Assembly (NCBI GenBank): GCA_913056125.1
Contig: CAJXNC010000006.1
Location: 62,001-126,000, forward strand
Length of the DNA: 64,000 nt
Source: an uncultured Altererythrobacter sp.
GTDB taxonomy: Bacteria; Pseudomonadota; Alphaproteobacteria; Sphingomonadales; Sphingomonadaceae
Direction of reading: 5' to 3'
This document shows, piece by piece, positions 8,547 to 16,743 of this stretch. Under the pieces are notes generated by a model. It ran no database searches. It was not told where the DNA came from and saw only the letters and a program-made list of their open reading frames with translations. Made by a program: the position numbers and the translations under genes. Each line of letters opens with the position of its first letter. Position 1 is the first letter of the stretch.

Positions 8547-10294
8547 TCTTGTGCCTTGGCCTTGGCTTTGTCGGCCGCTTCCTTCTCTGCCATCGCCCGC
8601 AATTGCGGATGCTTGGAGTAGAGATATTGCTGCTGCGCTAGGGTCAGGATGTTGGAGGTGATCCAGTAGAGCAGCAGGCCCGCCGCGAAGGGCGCCATGA
8701 CGAACATCAGCATCCACGGCATGATCATGAATATCTGCTGCTGCATCGGATCCATCGCCGCCGGGTTGAGCTTGAACTGCAGCCACATGGTGATGCCCAG
8801 CAGGACTGCCAGCACACCGATTGCAAGGAAGCCGGGCGGATCGAAGGGCAGCAGGCCGAACAGGTTGAGGATCGTCGCCGGATCGGGCGCGGAAAGGTCC
8901 TTGATCCAGCCCACGAAGGGCTGGTGACGCATTTCGATCGCGAGGCGCAGTACCTTGTAGAGGGCGAAGAAGATCGGGATCTGCAGGAAGATCGGCAAGC
9001 AGCCTGCCAGCGGATTGACCTTCTCCTCCTTGTAGAGCTTGGCCATCTCCTGCTGGAGCTGCGGCTTGTCGTCCTTGTAGCGTTCCTGCAGCGCCTTCAT
9101 CTTCGGCTGAACCGCTCGCATCTGAGCCATGCTGGCGAACTGCTTCTGCGCGATGGGGAACATCACCAGACGCACGATTACGGTCAGCAGGATAATGGCC
9201 AGGCCGAAATTGCCGACCAGGTCGAACAGGAAGATCAGCACCTGCCACATGGGCCAGGCAATGAAGCGGAACCAGCCCCAGTCGATGGCGAGACCAAAGC
9301 GCTCGACGCCCTGGTCCTCGTACATGTCGAGCACGGCACTTTCCTTGGCGCCGGCAAAGAGGCGCGTTGTGCGCGTCGCTGTCTGTCCTGCCCCGATGGT
9401 CTGCGGTTCATAGGCAAGCTGGGCGGCATATTTGTCGGCCCCTGCCTCGATCACCGAAGCCCTCGTCGTGGCATCGGCTTCGGGGATGATGGCCGACATC
9501 CAGTAGATATCGGTAAAGCCGACCCAGCCCGGCCTGCCATCGAACTGCACCACATGGCGGCCATCGGGCAACAGGGCGCCATCGTCGACGACGTCCTCGT
9601 AATCCCAGTCGAAATCGACGGTACCGTCGATCGTGGCAATCGGTCCCGAATGGACGTTGAAGGTGGAAGGGTCTGCAGTCGCGCTGGTGCGGTTGATCAG
9701 CGCAACCGGGCGCAGGGCAAGCGAGCCTTCGCCATTATTGGTTACGCTCTGCTCGACAGTGAGCATGTAGTGATCGTCGATCGAGAAGGTCTGGGCAAAG
9801 ACCTGTCCTTCACCATTGTCCCAGGTCAGCGTCACCGGGCTATCCTGCGTCAGAGCACCGCCATCGCTGGTCCACACCGTGTCGGTTCCGGGCAGTGCCA
9901 CGCCATCGCCGTCCCAGCCGAAACGGGCAAAGTGCTGCTGCGGAGTGCCCAGCGGCGCGAACAGCTGGACCGGACCACTGTCGGGCTCTGCCGTCTGGCG
10001 GTGGGTCTTGAGTTCGATATCGTCGACACGCGCACCAACGAGGTTGATTGAGCCTTCGATCTCCGGCGCATCTATGGCGACGCGCTCGGGCGAGGCAAGC
10101 TCGGTCGCCAGATCGCGAACCGCCACGGCATCACTGGCCAGCGCACCCGCAGTGGCAGCCATTTCGCCAGAGGACGTCTCTGTCTGCTGGGGTACTTCCG
10201 GCTGCGGGAAATATCGGCTCATGACGAAATCCCAGCCGAATAGCAGGGCTGCGCTCAGCACGACGGCGAGGATGAGGTTACGCTGATTGTCCAA
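8543..10294 (-). CDS. yidC: Membrane protein insertase YidC
   Basis: A 583-residue Oxa1/YidC-family insertase that places and folds inner-membrane proteins with or without SecYEG. The N-terminal anchor helix (NLILAVVLSAALLFGWDF) is followed by the large periplasmic beta-domain (~55-350) typical of Gram-negative YidC. The conserved insertase core has five helices (~365-560), including the AQKQFASMAQMRAVQPKMKAL coiled-coil loop region and the positively charged C-terminal tail (KEAADKAKAKAQE). It lies between yidD and engB on one strand, the conserved arrangement. Start ATG 10294 is well supported by the anchor. Confidence 0.96.
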   Translation of the reverse strand: MDNQRNLILAVVLSAALLFGWDFVMSRYFPQPEVPQQTETSSGEMAATAGALASDAVAVRDLATELASPERVAIDAPEIEGSINLVGARVDDIELKTHRQTAEPDSGPVQLFAPLGTPQQHFARFGWDGDGVALPGTDTVWTSDGGALTQDSPVTLTWDNGEGQVFAQTFSIDDHYMLTVEQSVTNNGEGSLALRPVALINRTSATADPSTFNVHSGPIATIDGTVDFDWDYEDVVDDGALLPDGRHVVQFDGRPGWVGFTDIYWMSAIIPEADATTRASVIEAGADKYAAQLAYEPQTIGAGQTATRTTRLFAGAKESAVLDMYEDQGVERFGLAIDWGWFRFIAWPMWQVLIFLFDLVGNFGLAIILLTVIVRLVMFPIAQKQFASMAQMRAVQPKMKALQERYKDDKPQLQQEMAKLYKEEKVNPLAGCLPIFLQIPIFFALYKVLRLAIEMRHQPFVGWIKDLSAPDPATILNLFGLLPFDPPGFLAIGVLAVLLGITMWLQFKLNPAAMDPMQQQIFMIMPWMLMFVMAPFAAGLLLYWITSNILTLAQQQYLYSKHPQLRAMAEKEAADKAKAKAQE

Positions 10295-10331
10295 TTATGT
10301 TTCCCGTCCGGTAAGTCCTTCTCGATGCCCC

Positions 10332-10541
10332 TTACGGCACCGGGTCGTATCCGTGTCCCCCCCAAGGGTGGCAGCGCATTAGCCGCTTGAATGCCATCCA
10401 TCCACCCTTGATTGCTCCATGTCTCTCCAGCGCCTCGATTGCGTATTGGCTGCAACTGGGCTGGTAGCGACAGGTCGGCGGCAGGATACGCGAAGGACCA
10501 AGTTGCCAGGCACGGGCGACAAGGATCAGCACGCGCTTCAC
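10332..10541 (-). CDS. yidD: Membrane protein insertion efficiency factor YidD
   Basis: A 69-residue protein with the complete YidD signature: an amphipathic N-terminal helix ([15 protein letters not shown]), then [19 protein letters not shown] and the [17 protein letters not shown] tail, including the conserved cysteines. It assists YidC-dependent insertion at the inner face of the cytoplasmic membrane. Its ATG overlaps the rnpA stop (ATGA at 10538-10541), so translation is probably coupled to rnpA. Confidence 0.95.
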   Translation of the reverse strand: MKRVLILVARAWQLGPSRILPPTCRYQPSCSQYAIEALERHGAIKGGWMAFKRLMRCHPWGGHGYDPVP

Positions 10542-10906
10542 CTTTGCGGCCCTCGGCTGCGGCGCGGCCTGTCGCCCTTGCCTTCTGCGGCACGAGCGAG
10601 AACTTCAGTCAATTCGCCGCGCATGCGCTGAAAGTCGCGGGTAATCCCTCCTGCGCGGCCGACCAGCACGTGATCATGATCGGGCAGCCCCTCCGCCGGA
10701 AGGGCATCGCGCAGCAATTCGCGGAAGCGCCGTTTCATGCGGTTGCGGACGACGGCATTGCCGACTTTCTTGGTCACGGTGATGCCGAAGCGCTTGCCCT
10801 GGCCCTGGTTTGGGCGCGTGAGCAGGACGAAGCCCGGTCGCGCATTGCGCAAACCCTTGTTGGCGGCAAGGAAATCTGCCCGCTTGGTCAGCACTTCGAT
10901 GGTCAT
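10538..10906 (-). CDS. rnpA: Ribonuclease P protein component
   Basis: A 122-residue basic protein that joins the RNase P RNA to mature tRNA 5' ends. The RNase P protein core is clear: [25 protein letters not shown], the RNR motif that contacts the RNA, and a downstream DHDHVLVGR strand. I start at [12 protein letters not shown] (10906), where the conserved N-terminal FxxxxKxGxR-like segment begins. No good Shine-Dalgarno precedes it, and a longer frame adds 18 residues without family similarity. The basic, disordered tail runs into yidD. Confidence 0.92.
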   Translation of the reverse strand: MTIEVLTKRADFLAANKGLRNARPGFVLLTRPNQGQGKRFGITVTKKVGNAVVRNRMKRRFRELLRDALPAEGLPDHDHVLVGRAGGITRDFQRMRGELTEVLARAAEGKGDRPRRSRGPQR

Positions 10907-10920
10907 GGGAGGTAGATAGT

Positions 10921-10950
10921 AACGAAAACGGGCCGCGCAAAGCGGCCCGT
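10921..10950 (-). terminator. Terminator-like hairpin between rpmH and rnpA
   Basis: Read on the minus strand, ACGGGCCGC and GCGGCCCGT (10928-10950) form a perfect 9-bp stem with a five-base loop, followed by TTTTCGTT. It would attenuate rpmH transcription before rnpA, matching the usual excess of ribosomal protein over RNase P protein. Confidence 0.75.
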
Positions 10951-11029
10951 AGAGGCGCATGCCACCTTCGGCGAGTGCCGGAAGGGGCGCGCTGGATGCG
11001 CTCGCCCCGATGGACGAGCGGAAATCAGT

Positions 11030-11164
11030 TCAGGCGCAGAGGTTCTTGCGGCCACGCGCGCGGCGGGCACGAAGGACCTTGCGGCCACCCGGAGTCGCCT
11101 TGCGGGCGAAGAAACCGTGACGGCGGGCGCGAACGAGATTGCTCGGCTGGAAAGTGCGCTTCAT
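11030..11164 (-). CDS. rpmH: 50S ribosomal protein L34
   Basis: A 44-residue protein of textbook L34 sequence: [18 protein letters not shown] at the N terminus, then a basic [18 protein letters not shown] core. The ending RKNLCA is slightly unusual in placing a Cys near the terminus. It heads the rnpA-yidD-yidC-engB block and is flanked by hairpin terminators on both sides. Confidence 0.97.
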   Translation of the reverse strand: MKRTFQPSNLVRARRHGFFARKATPGGRKVLRARRARGRKNLCA

Positions 11165-11186
11165 GGGTTCAATCCTCGAATTCGAA

Positions 11187-11217
11187 AACAAATAGGGCCG
11201 CCAAGCGAGGGCGGCCT
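11187..11217 (-). terminator. Terminator of the upstream periplasmic-protein gene, before rpmH
   Basis: On the minus strand GGCCGCC/GGCGGCC arms (11196-11202 with 11210-11216) form a hairpin followed by the T-rich TATTTGTTTTCG. It separates the gene ending at 11235 from rpmH. Confidence 0.7.
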
Positions 11218-11234
11218 GTCACATGGGCGCGCAG

Positions 11235-11972
11235 TTAGTTGAGCAGCGCCGCCAAGTCAAGATAGGCGAGCCGAGGCGCGGCGCTTTCCTCTTCGCGCAA
11301 TGCCGGGGTACCGATCCAGCCCCGCATTTCCGCACCGGTCAGCCACAAGGCACTTTCGAACGGCACCGAATTGGTCATGGCATAGAAGCGCGCGGCTTCC
11401 TGCTCACCCATGCCCATTTCCCGGTAATAGTCGAGATATTTTAGGTGCTCGGGCGAATCGGGAGCATAATCCCATGCACCCATGCCCAGATCGTCGAGCC
11501 ATGCATGAACGGCGAATTCGGCATCATCGTCTATCCGGCGCGTGACACCGGCAAGGAACAGTTCCACAGCGCCGGAGCGAACCGATCCGCCCTCTGGCAC
11601 GACGGCGGAAATGCCGTTTTGGCGGATCATGCGGCCAAGACGCAGATTCGCGCGGTCATCATGCGTACCCGGACATTCGACGAATTCGAGCGTGTCGATG
11701 TCCGGCCATTCGGCCAGCATTCGATCGAACTCGGCAGGCGAATAGCTGTCGGTCACGGCCACCAGCGCGGCACGGTTCGCATCCAACACGCGGAAGGGAC
11801 CGTAGGCTGCAAGCGCCTTGTTCTCGGCACGGGCCAGAGCCGGTGAAACGAAGCGCGATGCGGACGTTTCCACCCACTGCTCGACTACCGTCTCGTAGAC
11901 ATAGGTCTGCGCAGCTGCGGGGACCACAATGAGGGTAGCAAGAGAGGCAGCAATGGCGGCAAGAATGCGCAT
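11235..11972 (-). CDS. Predicted periplasmic protein, COG3904-like (ClpP/crotonase-type fold suspected)
   Basis: A 245-residue protein starting MRILAAIAASLATLIVVPAAAQ, a clear Sec signal peptide with an AAA-Q cleavage site. The rest carries patterns I associate with COG3904 periplasmic proteins: a LEFVECPGTHDD segment, NLRLGRMIRQNG, a GGSVRSGAVELFLAGV segment where ClpP-like proteins have the nucleophile Ser, and HAWLDD. Those residues would allow a Ser/His hydrolase, but no activity is shown for the family to my knowledge. The start was moved 42 bases into the frame to match the signal peptide. Confidence 0.6.
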   Translation of the reverse strand: MRILAAIAASLATLIVVPAAAQTYVYETVVEQWVETSASRFVSPALARAENKALAAYGPFRVLDANRAALVAVTDSYSPAEFDRMLAEWPDIDTLEFVECPGTHDDRANLRLGRMIRQNGISAVVPEGGSVRSGAVELFLAGVTRRIDDDAEFAVHAWLDDLGMGAWDYAPDSPEHLKYLDYYREMGMGEQEAARFYAMTNSVPFESALWLTGAEMRGWIGTPALREEESAAPRLAYLDLAALLN

Positions 11973-12100
11973 GCGGCAGGAGTGCCTTCCCGCGCCCTGC
12001 CGACCGGTAAACAAGTTCGGTTTCCGATGAATTTACCATGTGCCGGTTCGACAAGGGGTGGATGCATGCTATCCCCTTCATTTCAAAGGGGGAGTCGCAC

Positions 12101-13597
12101 TTGGTCGCTTTGGTTTCGACGGTCGCCTATCTCGGGCTGGAGGCACGCTCCGTGGAAGTGCAATGCCAGGTCGCACCGGGCATGCCGCGCTTCGCCATTG
12201 TCGGCCTGCCGGACAAGGCGGTGGGCGAAAGCCGGGAACGCGTGCAGTCAGCGCTTGCCGCCATGGGACTCTCGCTCCCGCCGAAGCGCATCACCATCAA
12301 CCTTTCGCCGGCGGACCTGCCCAAGGAAGGTTCGCATTACGATTTGCCGATCGCGCTGGCGCTGCTCGCCGCGATGGGCGTGACCGATGCCGAGCAATTG
12401 GCGGATTTCGTAGTGGTCGGCGAGCTGGCGCTCGATGGCCGCGTCGTCGCCTCACCCGGCGTGCTGTTGGCTGCATTGCATGCCAGCGAGCAAGAGAAGG
12501 GCCTGATTTGTCCCGCCGCGCAGGGGAGCGAAGCGAAATGGGCAAGCGACGTGCCCGTTCTGGCCGCGCCTGACCTGGTCAGCTTGCTCAACCACTTGAA
12601 GGGCACCAGCCGACTGCCCGATCCCGAGCCGGGCGAGGTGGAAGAGCCGGGGCATGGGCCCGACCTCAAACAGGTCAAGGGCCAGGAGACTGCCAAGCGC
12701 GCGCTCGAAATCGCGGCCGCGGGCGGGCACAACCTCCTGATGATCGGGCCGCCCGGTGCAGGCAAGAGCCTGCTCGCCTCCTGCCTGCCGGGGATCCTTC
12801 CTCCATTGACGCCTGCCGAGGCGCTCGAATCCTCCATGGTCGCCTCGGTCGCCGGGACGCTCGAAGGCGGGCGGATCAGCCGCACACGCCCGTTCCGCGC
12901 ACCGCATCATTCGGCCAGCATGGCCGCGCTTACCGGCGGTGGCCTGCGGGTGAAGCCCGGCGAAGTCTCCATGGCACATCTGGGCGTGCTGTTCCTCGAC
13001 GAACTGCCCGAGTTCCAGCGCGCCGTGCTCGACTCGCTGCGCCAGCCGCTCGAAACGGGCAAGGTCGATGTCGCGCGTGCCAATGCGCATGTGAGCTTTC
13101 CCGCCCGCGTCCAACTGGTGGCGGCGATGAATCCCTGCCGCTGCGGCCATCTGGGCGATGCCGCGCTGGCTTGCAGCCGAGCACCGCGCTGCGCCGCCGA
13201 TTACCAGGGCAAGGTATCCGGCCCGCTGCTCGACCGGATAGACCTTCATGTCGAGGTCGACCCGGTTTCCGCCGCCGATCTCGCCCTGCCTCCGCCTGCG
13301 GAGGGTTCCGCCGAAGTGTCTGCGCGGGTGGCAGAGGCGCGCAAGCTGCAGACTGCGCGCGGCATCCGCTCCAATGCCGAGCTAGAGGCCGACGCGCTCG
13401 AAGAACATGCCACGCCAGACGATGCCGGACGGCAATTGCTGATGCAGGCAGCGGAAGCGATGCGCCTTTCGGCACGCGGATATACCCGTGTCTTGCGGGT
13501 GGCGCGGACCATTGCCGACCTTGCGGAAAGCCAAGGCGTGGGCCGCATCCATGTCGCCGAGGCCTTGAGCTATCGCAGGCAAGCGCCCAGAGCATAG
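12101..13597 (+). CDS. comM: YifB/ComM family Mg-chelatase-like AAA+ ATPase
   Basis: A 498-residue AAA+ protein of the YifB/ComM family, which in transformable bacteria acts as a branch-migration helicase during integration of incoming DNA. The N-terminal Lon-protease-like fold (residues 1-170) precedes Walker A GPPGAGKS, Walker B VLFLDELPEF, sensor AAMNPCRCG and a C-terminal ChlI domain. The cysteine cluster CRCGHLGDAALACSRAPRC is typical. I choose TTG 12101 (read as Met) because it gives the canonical MVALVSTVAYLGLEA start and follows an AAAGGGGGAG ribosome-binding site; the longer frame adds 21 unmatched residues. A GNAT gene follows after three bases. Confidence 0.92.
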   Translation: MVALVSTVAYLGLEARSVEVQCQVAPGMPRFAIVGLPDKAVGESRERVQSALAAMGLSLPPKRITINLSPADLPKEGSHYDLPIALALLAAMGVTDAEQLADFVVVGELALDGRVVASPGVLLAALHASEQEKGLICPAAQGSEAKWASDVPVLAAPDLVSLLNHLKGTSRLPDPEPGEVEEPGHGPDLKQVKGQETAKRALEIAAAGGHNLLMIGPPGAGKSLLASCLPGILPPLTPAEALESSMVASVAGTLEGGRISRTRPFRAPHHSASMAALTGGGLRVKPGEVSMAHLGVLFLDELPEFQRAVLDSLRQPLETGKVDVARANAHVSFPARVQLVAAMNPCRCGHLGDAALACSRAPRCAADYQGKVSGPLLDRIDLHVEVDPVSAADLALPPPAEGSAEVSARVAEARKLQTARGIRSNAELEADALEEHATPDDAGRQLLMQAAEAMRLSARGYTRVLRVARTIADLAESQGVGRIHVAEALSYRRQAPRA

Positions 13598-13600
13598 GCG

Positions 13601-14098
13601 ATGCCCGAGCTGACTTTCCGCGCCGCCTCACGTCCGCTGGATGACGATGCGCTGTGGGCGATCCTCGAACCCGTAGTACGCGAAGGGCTGACCTATCCGG
13701 TCGCGACCGATGCCAGCCGCGACGACATCTTCGCCTACTGGTTCGCACCCGACAAACAGGTCTTCGTGGCCGAGGACGCTTATGGCGTGGTCGGGACATA
13801 TTACATCAAGCCCAATTCGACCGGCCCCGCCGCCCATGTCGCCAATGCCGGCTATATGGTGCTGCCAGCGGCGCGCGGACGCGGTCTGGCGCGGGCCATG
13901 GCGCTGGACAGTTTCGCGCGGGCGAAGACGGGAGGGTACCGCGCCATGCAGTTCAACCTGGTCATCGCCAGCAATGTCGCTGCCGTGCACCTGTGGCGCT
14001 CGGTCGGGATGGAGGAGGTCGGGCGTCTTCCGCAGGCCTTCCGTCTGCCCTCTGGCCTCTATGACGATGCGCTGGTGATGTACCGCCTGCTCGACTAG
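13601..14098 (+). CDS. GNAT family N-acetyltransferase
   Basis: A 165-residue single-domain acetyltransferase. The acetyl-CoA-binding V-x-x-x-x-R-G-x-G-x-A motif appears as MVLPAARGRGLARAMA, followed by the NLVIASNVAAVHLWRSVGM strand and helix. It uses acetyl-CoA to modify an unknown amine; the protein type matches PhnO/YhhY-like enzymes. It starts three bases after comM and runs into mntP nine bases later, so the three may be one transcript. Confidence 0.85.
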   Translation: MPELTFRAASRPLDDDALWAILEPVVREGLTYPVATDASRDDIFAYWFAPDKQVFVAEDAYGVVGTYYIKPNSTGPAAHVANAGYMVLPAARGRGLARAMALDSFARAKTGGYRAMQFNLVIASNVAAVHLWRSVGMEEVGRLPQAFRLPSGLYDDALVMYRLLD

Positions 14099-14107
14099 GG
14101 CCTCAGC

Positions 14108-14659
14108 ATGGCCGCATTGCTGCTTCTTGCGCTCGCCTTGGCGATGGATGCCTTCGCAGTCTCGATTGCGCGCGGTGCGGCGGGCGAACACAGCATGGTA
14201 CGCGCGCTGGAGACGGGCCTTGCTTTCGGTGTGGCGCAAGGTGTGATGCCGCTGCTGGGCTGGGCTTTGGGGGCGCTCTTCATGCAATGGATCGAGGCCG
14301 TCGACCACTGGATCGCCTTCGGGCTACTCGCCTTCCTCGGCATCCGCATGTTGAAGGAAGCCTTTTCCAAGGACGAGGATGACGACGAGGCTCCGCGTCG
14401 CTCCTACTACCTCGCCCTGTTCGCCGCGGCCATCGCGACCAGCCTGGATGCCGCTGCTGCCGGACTTACGCTGGATGTTATGGGATTGCCGCTTGGGCTG
14501 TCCTGCATTGTCATCGCGCTGGTCACGATGGGCATGTGCATTCCGGGATACTGGTTCGCCGCGCGCTTCGGCTCACGACTGGGCCATTATGCGGAAGCGG
14601 TCGGCGGAATTGTCCTGATCGTCCTTGGCGTTAAGATCCTGCTTGAGCACCTCGCCTAA
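14108..14659 (+). CDS. mntP: Putative manganese efflux pump MntP
   Basis: A 183-residue inner-membrane protein with six predicted helices. MntP hallmarks are visible: AMDAFAVSIARG near the start and the repeated ATSLDAAAAGLT in the second half, each giving the acidic residue needed for Mn2+ export, plus GVMPLLGW. A short acidic loop DEDDDEAPRR separates the halves. I looked for a yybP-ykoY type leader, but only nine bases separate it from the preceding gene, so control must come from further upstream. Confidence 0.9.
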   Translation: MAALLLLALALAMDAFAVSIARGAAGEHSMVRALETGLAFGVAQGVMPLLGWALGALFMQWIEAVDHWIAFGLLAFLGIRMLKEAFSKDEDDDEAPRRSYYLALFAAAIATSLDAAAAGLTLDVMGLPLGLSCIVIALVTMGMCIPGYWFAARFGSRLGHYAEAVGGIVLIVLGVKILLEHLA

Positions 14660-14674
14660 GGCGAGACTGCCCTC

Positions 14675-15145
14675 CTAGCAGCAGGGCTTGCCGACTTGGT
14701 CCGGCTCGCACCAGGCCAGGTCATGCCAGCTCAACTCGCGCCCATCCGCTGCGCGGATTCCGATCTGCGCGATTGGCTGCCCGTCCTGCGCATCGACCAA
14801 TACCGGCCCACCCGGCTCGACCGCGCCATAGCGCTCGCCCCATTGGCGCAGCGCCAGCATTGCAGGGAGCAGGTCCAGACCCTTTTCCGTCAGCCGGTAT
14901 TCGACCTTGCGCCGGTCCTCCTCGCACTGCGTCCTCTGCAGCACACCATTGTCCACCAGCTTTGCCAGCCGGTTGGAGAGGATGTTGCGGGCGATGCCGA
15001 GCTCGCTCGAAAACTCTTCGAAATGGACGAAGCCGTTGAATGCCGCGCGCAGGATCAGGAAGGACCAGCGCTCACCCATGACTTCGAGCGCCTGCGGCAG
15101 GCCGCAATTGGTGATCTCTTTCAGTGGTTCGCGCAATTTACCCAT
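14675..15145 (-). CDS. HxlR-family winged-helix transcriptional regulator
   Basis: A 156-residue DNA-binding protein. The HxlR core runs from NCGLPQALEVMGERWSFLIL through the recognition region ELGIARNILSNRLAKLVDNG and the wing (RRKVEYRLTEKG). HxlR proteins bind as dimers and several sense electrophiles or quinones through a cysteine; here Cys14 is in the usual place and the protein ends in a Cys-Cys pair. It is divergent from a small secreted-protein gene, and two matching dyads lie in the shared 138-base region, arguing for local control of both. Confidence 0.88.
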   Translation of the reverse strand: MGKLREPLKEITNCGLPQALEVMGERWSFLILRAAFNGFVHFEEFSSELGIARNILSNRLAKLVDNGVLQRTQCEEDRRKVEYRLTEKGLDLLPAMLALRQWGERYGAVEPGGPVLVDAQDGQPIAQIGIRAADGRELSWHDLAWCEPDQVGKPCC

Positions 15146-15214
15146 GCAAGTCTCTCATTCTCTCGTCGTCCTACCCGCATTTGCGAGGAATCGAAAATTA
15201 TTCGGACATGATGG

Positions 15215-15259
15215 GTTGCATGGAGCAACGCAATCCGATAACGGGTTGCTTAACACAAC
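15215..15259. promoter_or_regulatory. Paired dyads, candidate HxlR operators
   Basis: GTTGC-ATGGA-GCAAC at 15215-15229 is a perfect 15-base dyad, and GTTGC-TTAAC-ACAAC at 15245-15259 repeats it with one mismatch, exactly 30 bases (about three helical turns) away. The pair sits between the divergent HxlR gene and the 15,284 gene. Confidence 0.6.
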
Positions 15260-15283
15260 CTACATTAATGTAAGGAAACTGTC

Positions 15284-15601
15284 ATGAGCCGCTCCGTCAC
15301 TTCCTTCCCGCTGGTCGCGGCAGGCCTTGTCCTCGCCACACTGACCATGCCCGCAGCGGCGCCTGCGCGTGACGACGGACCATATTTTACGGCGGAGCTC
15401 GCAAACGAGGCAGCCGGCACGAATGCGATTGCCGGCGGCGTGGTCTGGACTTGCCAAGGCACGAACTGCGTGGCCCCGCGCACGGGCACCCGCCCCTTGC
15501 GCGTGTGCCGCGAATTGCAGCGCAAGCAGGGTACGATCACGGCGTTTACGGCTGGCAATGAGACGTTCGACGCGGACCAACTGGCGCGCTGCAACGACTA
15601 G
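15284..15601 (+). CDS. Small secreted protein, CC_3515-like
   Basis: A 105-residue protein with a Sec signal peptide (hydrophobic stretch VAAGLVLATLTMPAAAPA) and a short mature domain. The mature part has the GGVVWTCQGTNCVAP and RPLRVCRELQRKQG patterns that I remember from the CC_3515 family common in Caulobacter and sphingomonads, with four cysteines that could form two disulfides. Function unknown. It is divergent from the HxlR gene with paired operator-like dyads in its promoter region and is closed by a strong terminator, so it looks like a single-gene regulated unit. Confidence 0.7.
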   Translation: MSRSVTSFPLVAAGLVLATLTMPAAAPARDDGPYFTAELANEAAGTNAIAGGVVWTCQGTNCVAPRTGTRPLRVCRELQRKQGTITAFTAGNETFDADQLARCND

Positions 15602-15635
15602 GCCACCCCTCCATCTCCATCCCGGGTGGTAAACT

Positions 15636-15677
15636 GGCCTCCGCGCATCCCCCCTTTCGCGCGGAGGCCTTTTTCTT
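15636..15677 (+). terminator. Intrinsic terminator after the CC_3515-like gene
   Basis: GGCCTCCGCGC (15636-15646) pairs with GCGCGGAGGCC (15659-15669), an 11-bp perfect stem with a C/T-rich loop, followed by TTTTTCTT. Confidence 0.9.
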
Positions 15678-15701
15678 GCGCAGGGTGCGGCTCGCCTGGC
15701 T

Positions 15702-16322
15702 CTAATCGAGCAAGCCGTGGCGGCGCAGATCGTCTTCGAGCGGGTCCACCCCGGCAAAGACATGGCCGTGCCAGCCACGCGCGGTGGCGGCGGCGATGTT
15801 CTCCGCTTTGTCGTCAATGAAAAGGAGTTGTTCGGGCGGCAGGCTAAAGCGCTGCTCGGCAATCTCGTAAATGCGCGCATCGGGCTTGGCGCATTTCTCA
15901 TGCCCTGAAACGACGATATCGCCAAAGCCCTCGAAGACGGGCTGACCGGCGAGGAACTCGTCCCAGAAATCCTCGCCGAAATTGGTCAGCGCAAACAGGG
16001 GCACTCTGCGCTGCTTGAGCCGCCCGATCAGCTCCAGCGTGCCGGGAACGTGCTCGGGATAGGTTTCGGAAAAACGGGTCTCATAGGCACGAATCAGCGG
16101 CTCATATTCGGGGAACTGGGCGATCCGCTCGGGCACCATTTCGGCCAGCGGTCGCCCTTCGTCCTGCTCGTGGTGCCATTGCTCGGTCACGACGTTGGCC
16201 AGGAACCAGTCGAGTTCCTGCTCATCCGCGATCAGCTTCTCGAACAGGTAGCGCAGGTTCCAGCGAATGATGACCCGCCCGACATCGAAGACCACGGCGG
16301 TTGGTTTGCCGGCTTCAGGCAA
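15702..16322 (-). CDS. HAD-superfamily hydrolase
   Basis: A 206-residue HAD protein of the YihX/epoxide-hydrolase-N-like type. Motif I is VVFDVGRVIIRW (nucleophile Asp, with Gly instead of the second Asp, as in that subfamily), motif II LFALTNFG, motif III region KCAKPDARIYE and motif IV FIDDKAENI. It probably dephosphorylates a small sugar phosphate or similar. The start is a TTG at 16322, preceded by an AAGGAG ribosome-binding site eight bases away; no ATG fits. Its leader contains a long inverted repeat. Confidence 0.85.
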   Translation of the reverse strand: MPEAGKPTAVVFDVGRVIIRWNLRYLFEKLIADEQELDWFLANVVTEQWHHEQDEGRPLAEMVPERIAQFPEYEPLIRAYETRFSETYPEHVPGTLELIGRLKQRRVPLFALTNFGEDFWDEFLAGQPVFEGFGDIVVSGHEKCAKPDARIYEIAEQRFSLPPEQLLFIDDKAENIAAATARGWHGHVFAGVDPLEDDLRRHGLLD

Positions 16323-16370
16323 GGTGTCGCTCCTTGAAACGTGGGGTCGCCGGTTGCGGTGCCGGCCCGC

Positions 16371-16430
16371 ACTCCCTCCCGGTCACCCGATAGGGTCGCA
16401 ATGCATGATCGGGTGGTTGGGAGGGGGAGT
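16371..16430. repeat. Long imperfect inverted repeat in the leader of the HAD gene
   Basis: Arms 16371-16391 and 16408-16430 (ACTCCC..CACCCGAT against ATCGGGTG..GGGAGT) pair over about 20 bases with a 16-base loop; flanking GTGCC/GGCAC-like segments could extend it. It lies between the rpmJ terminator and the HAD start. No known RNA family is recognised. Confidence 0.5.
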
Positions 16431-16457
16431 CGGCCTGGAACCGGGCACGACAAAAGC

Positions 16458-16486
16458 AAAAAGCCCCCGATTTCGCGGGGGCTTTC
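16458..16486 (-). terminator. Terminator of rpmJ
   Basis: On the minus strand AAAGCCCCCG and CGGGGGCTTT form a stem followed by TTTTTGCTTTT. It ends the rpmJ transcript. Confidence 0.85.
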
Positions 16487-16529
16487 CAAAGACCATGCCC
16501 CGCGAAACTACGCGGAGCGGCCGACTGCA

Positions 16530-16655
16530 TCAGCCCTGGCGGGCCTTGAAGCGGCGGTTCGTCTTGTTGATCACATAGGTGCGCCCGCGACGACGGATCA
16601 CGCGGTTATCGCGATGGCGGCCCTTGAGCGACTTGAGGCTGTTGCGGATCTTCAT
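16530..16655 (-). CDS. rpmJ: 50S ribosomal protein L36
   Basis: A 41-residue L36 of the alphaproteobacterial type: [18 protein letters not shown] at the start and [18 protein letters not shown] at the end. The zinc-binding cysteines of the classical form are absent (the zinc-free variant). It stands alone with its own terminator downstream. Confidence 0.95.
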   Translation of the reverse strand: MKIRNSLKSLKGRHRDNRVIRRRGRTYVINKTNRRFKARQG

Positions 16656-16743
16656 TGCTCTATTCCTGAAAAACAAGCGGCACCGAGGACGCCCCCGATG
16701 CCGGAATTCGTGAGCGGGCGGTTACGGATGAAAAGCCGCGAAG

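Noticed and set aside
14108-14120. Manganese riboswitch before mntP
   Set aside because: Only nine bases separate mntP from the upstream stop, too short for yybP-ykoY.
16359-16450. tRNA or SRP RNA in the rpmJ-HAD gap
   Set aside because: No GGTTCRA T-loop, no anticodon arm, and no SRP GGAA tetraloop or conserved internal loop; only an inverted repeat remains.
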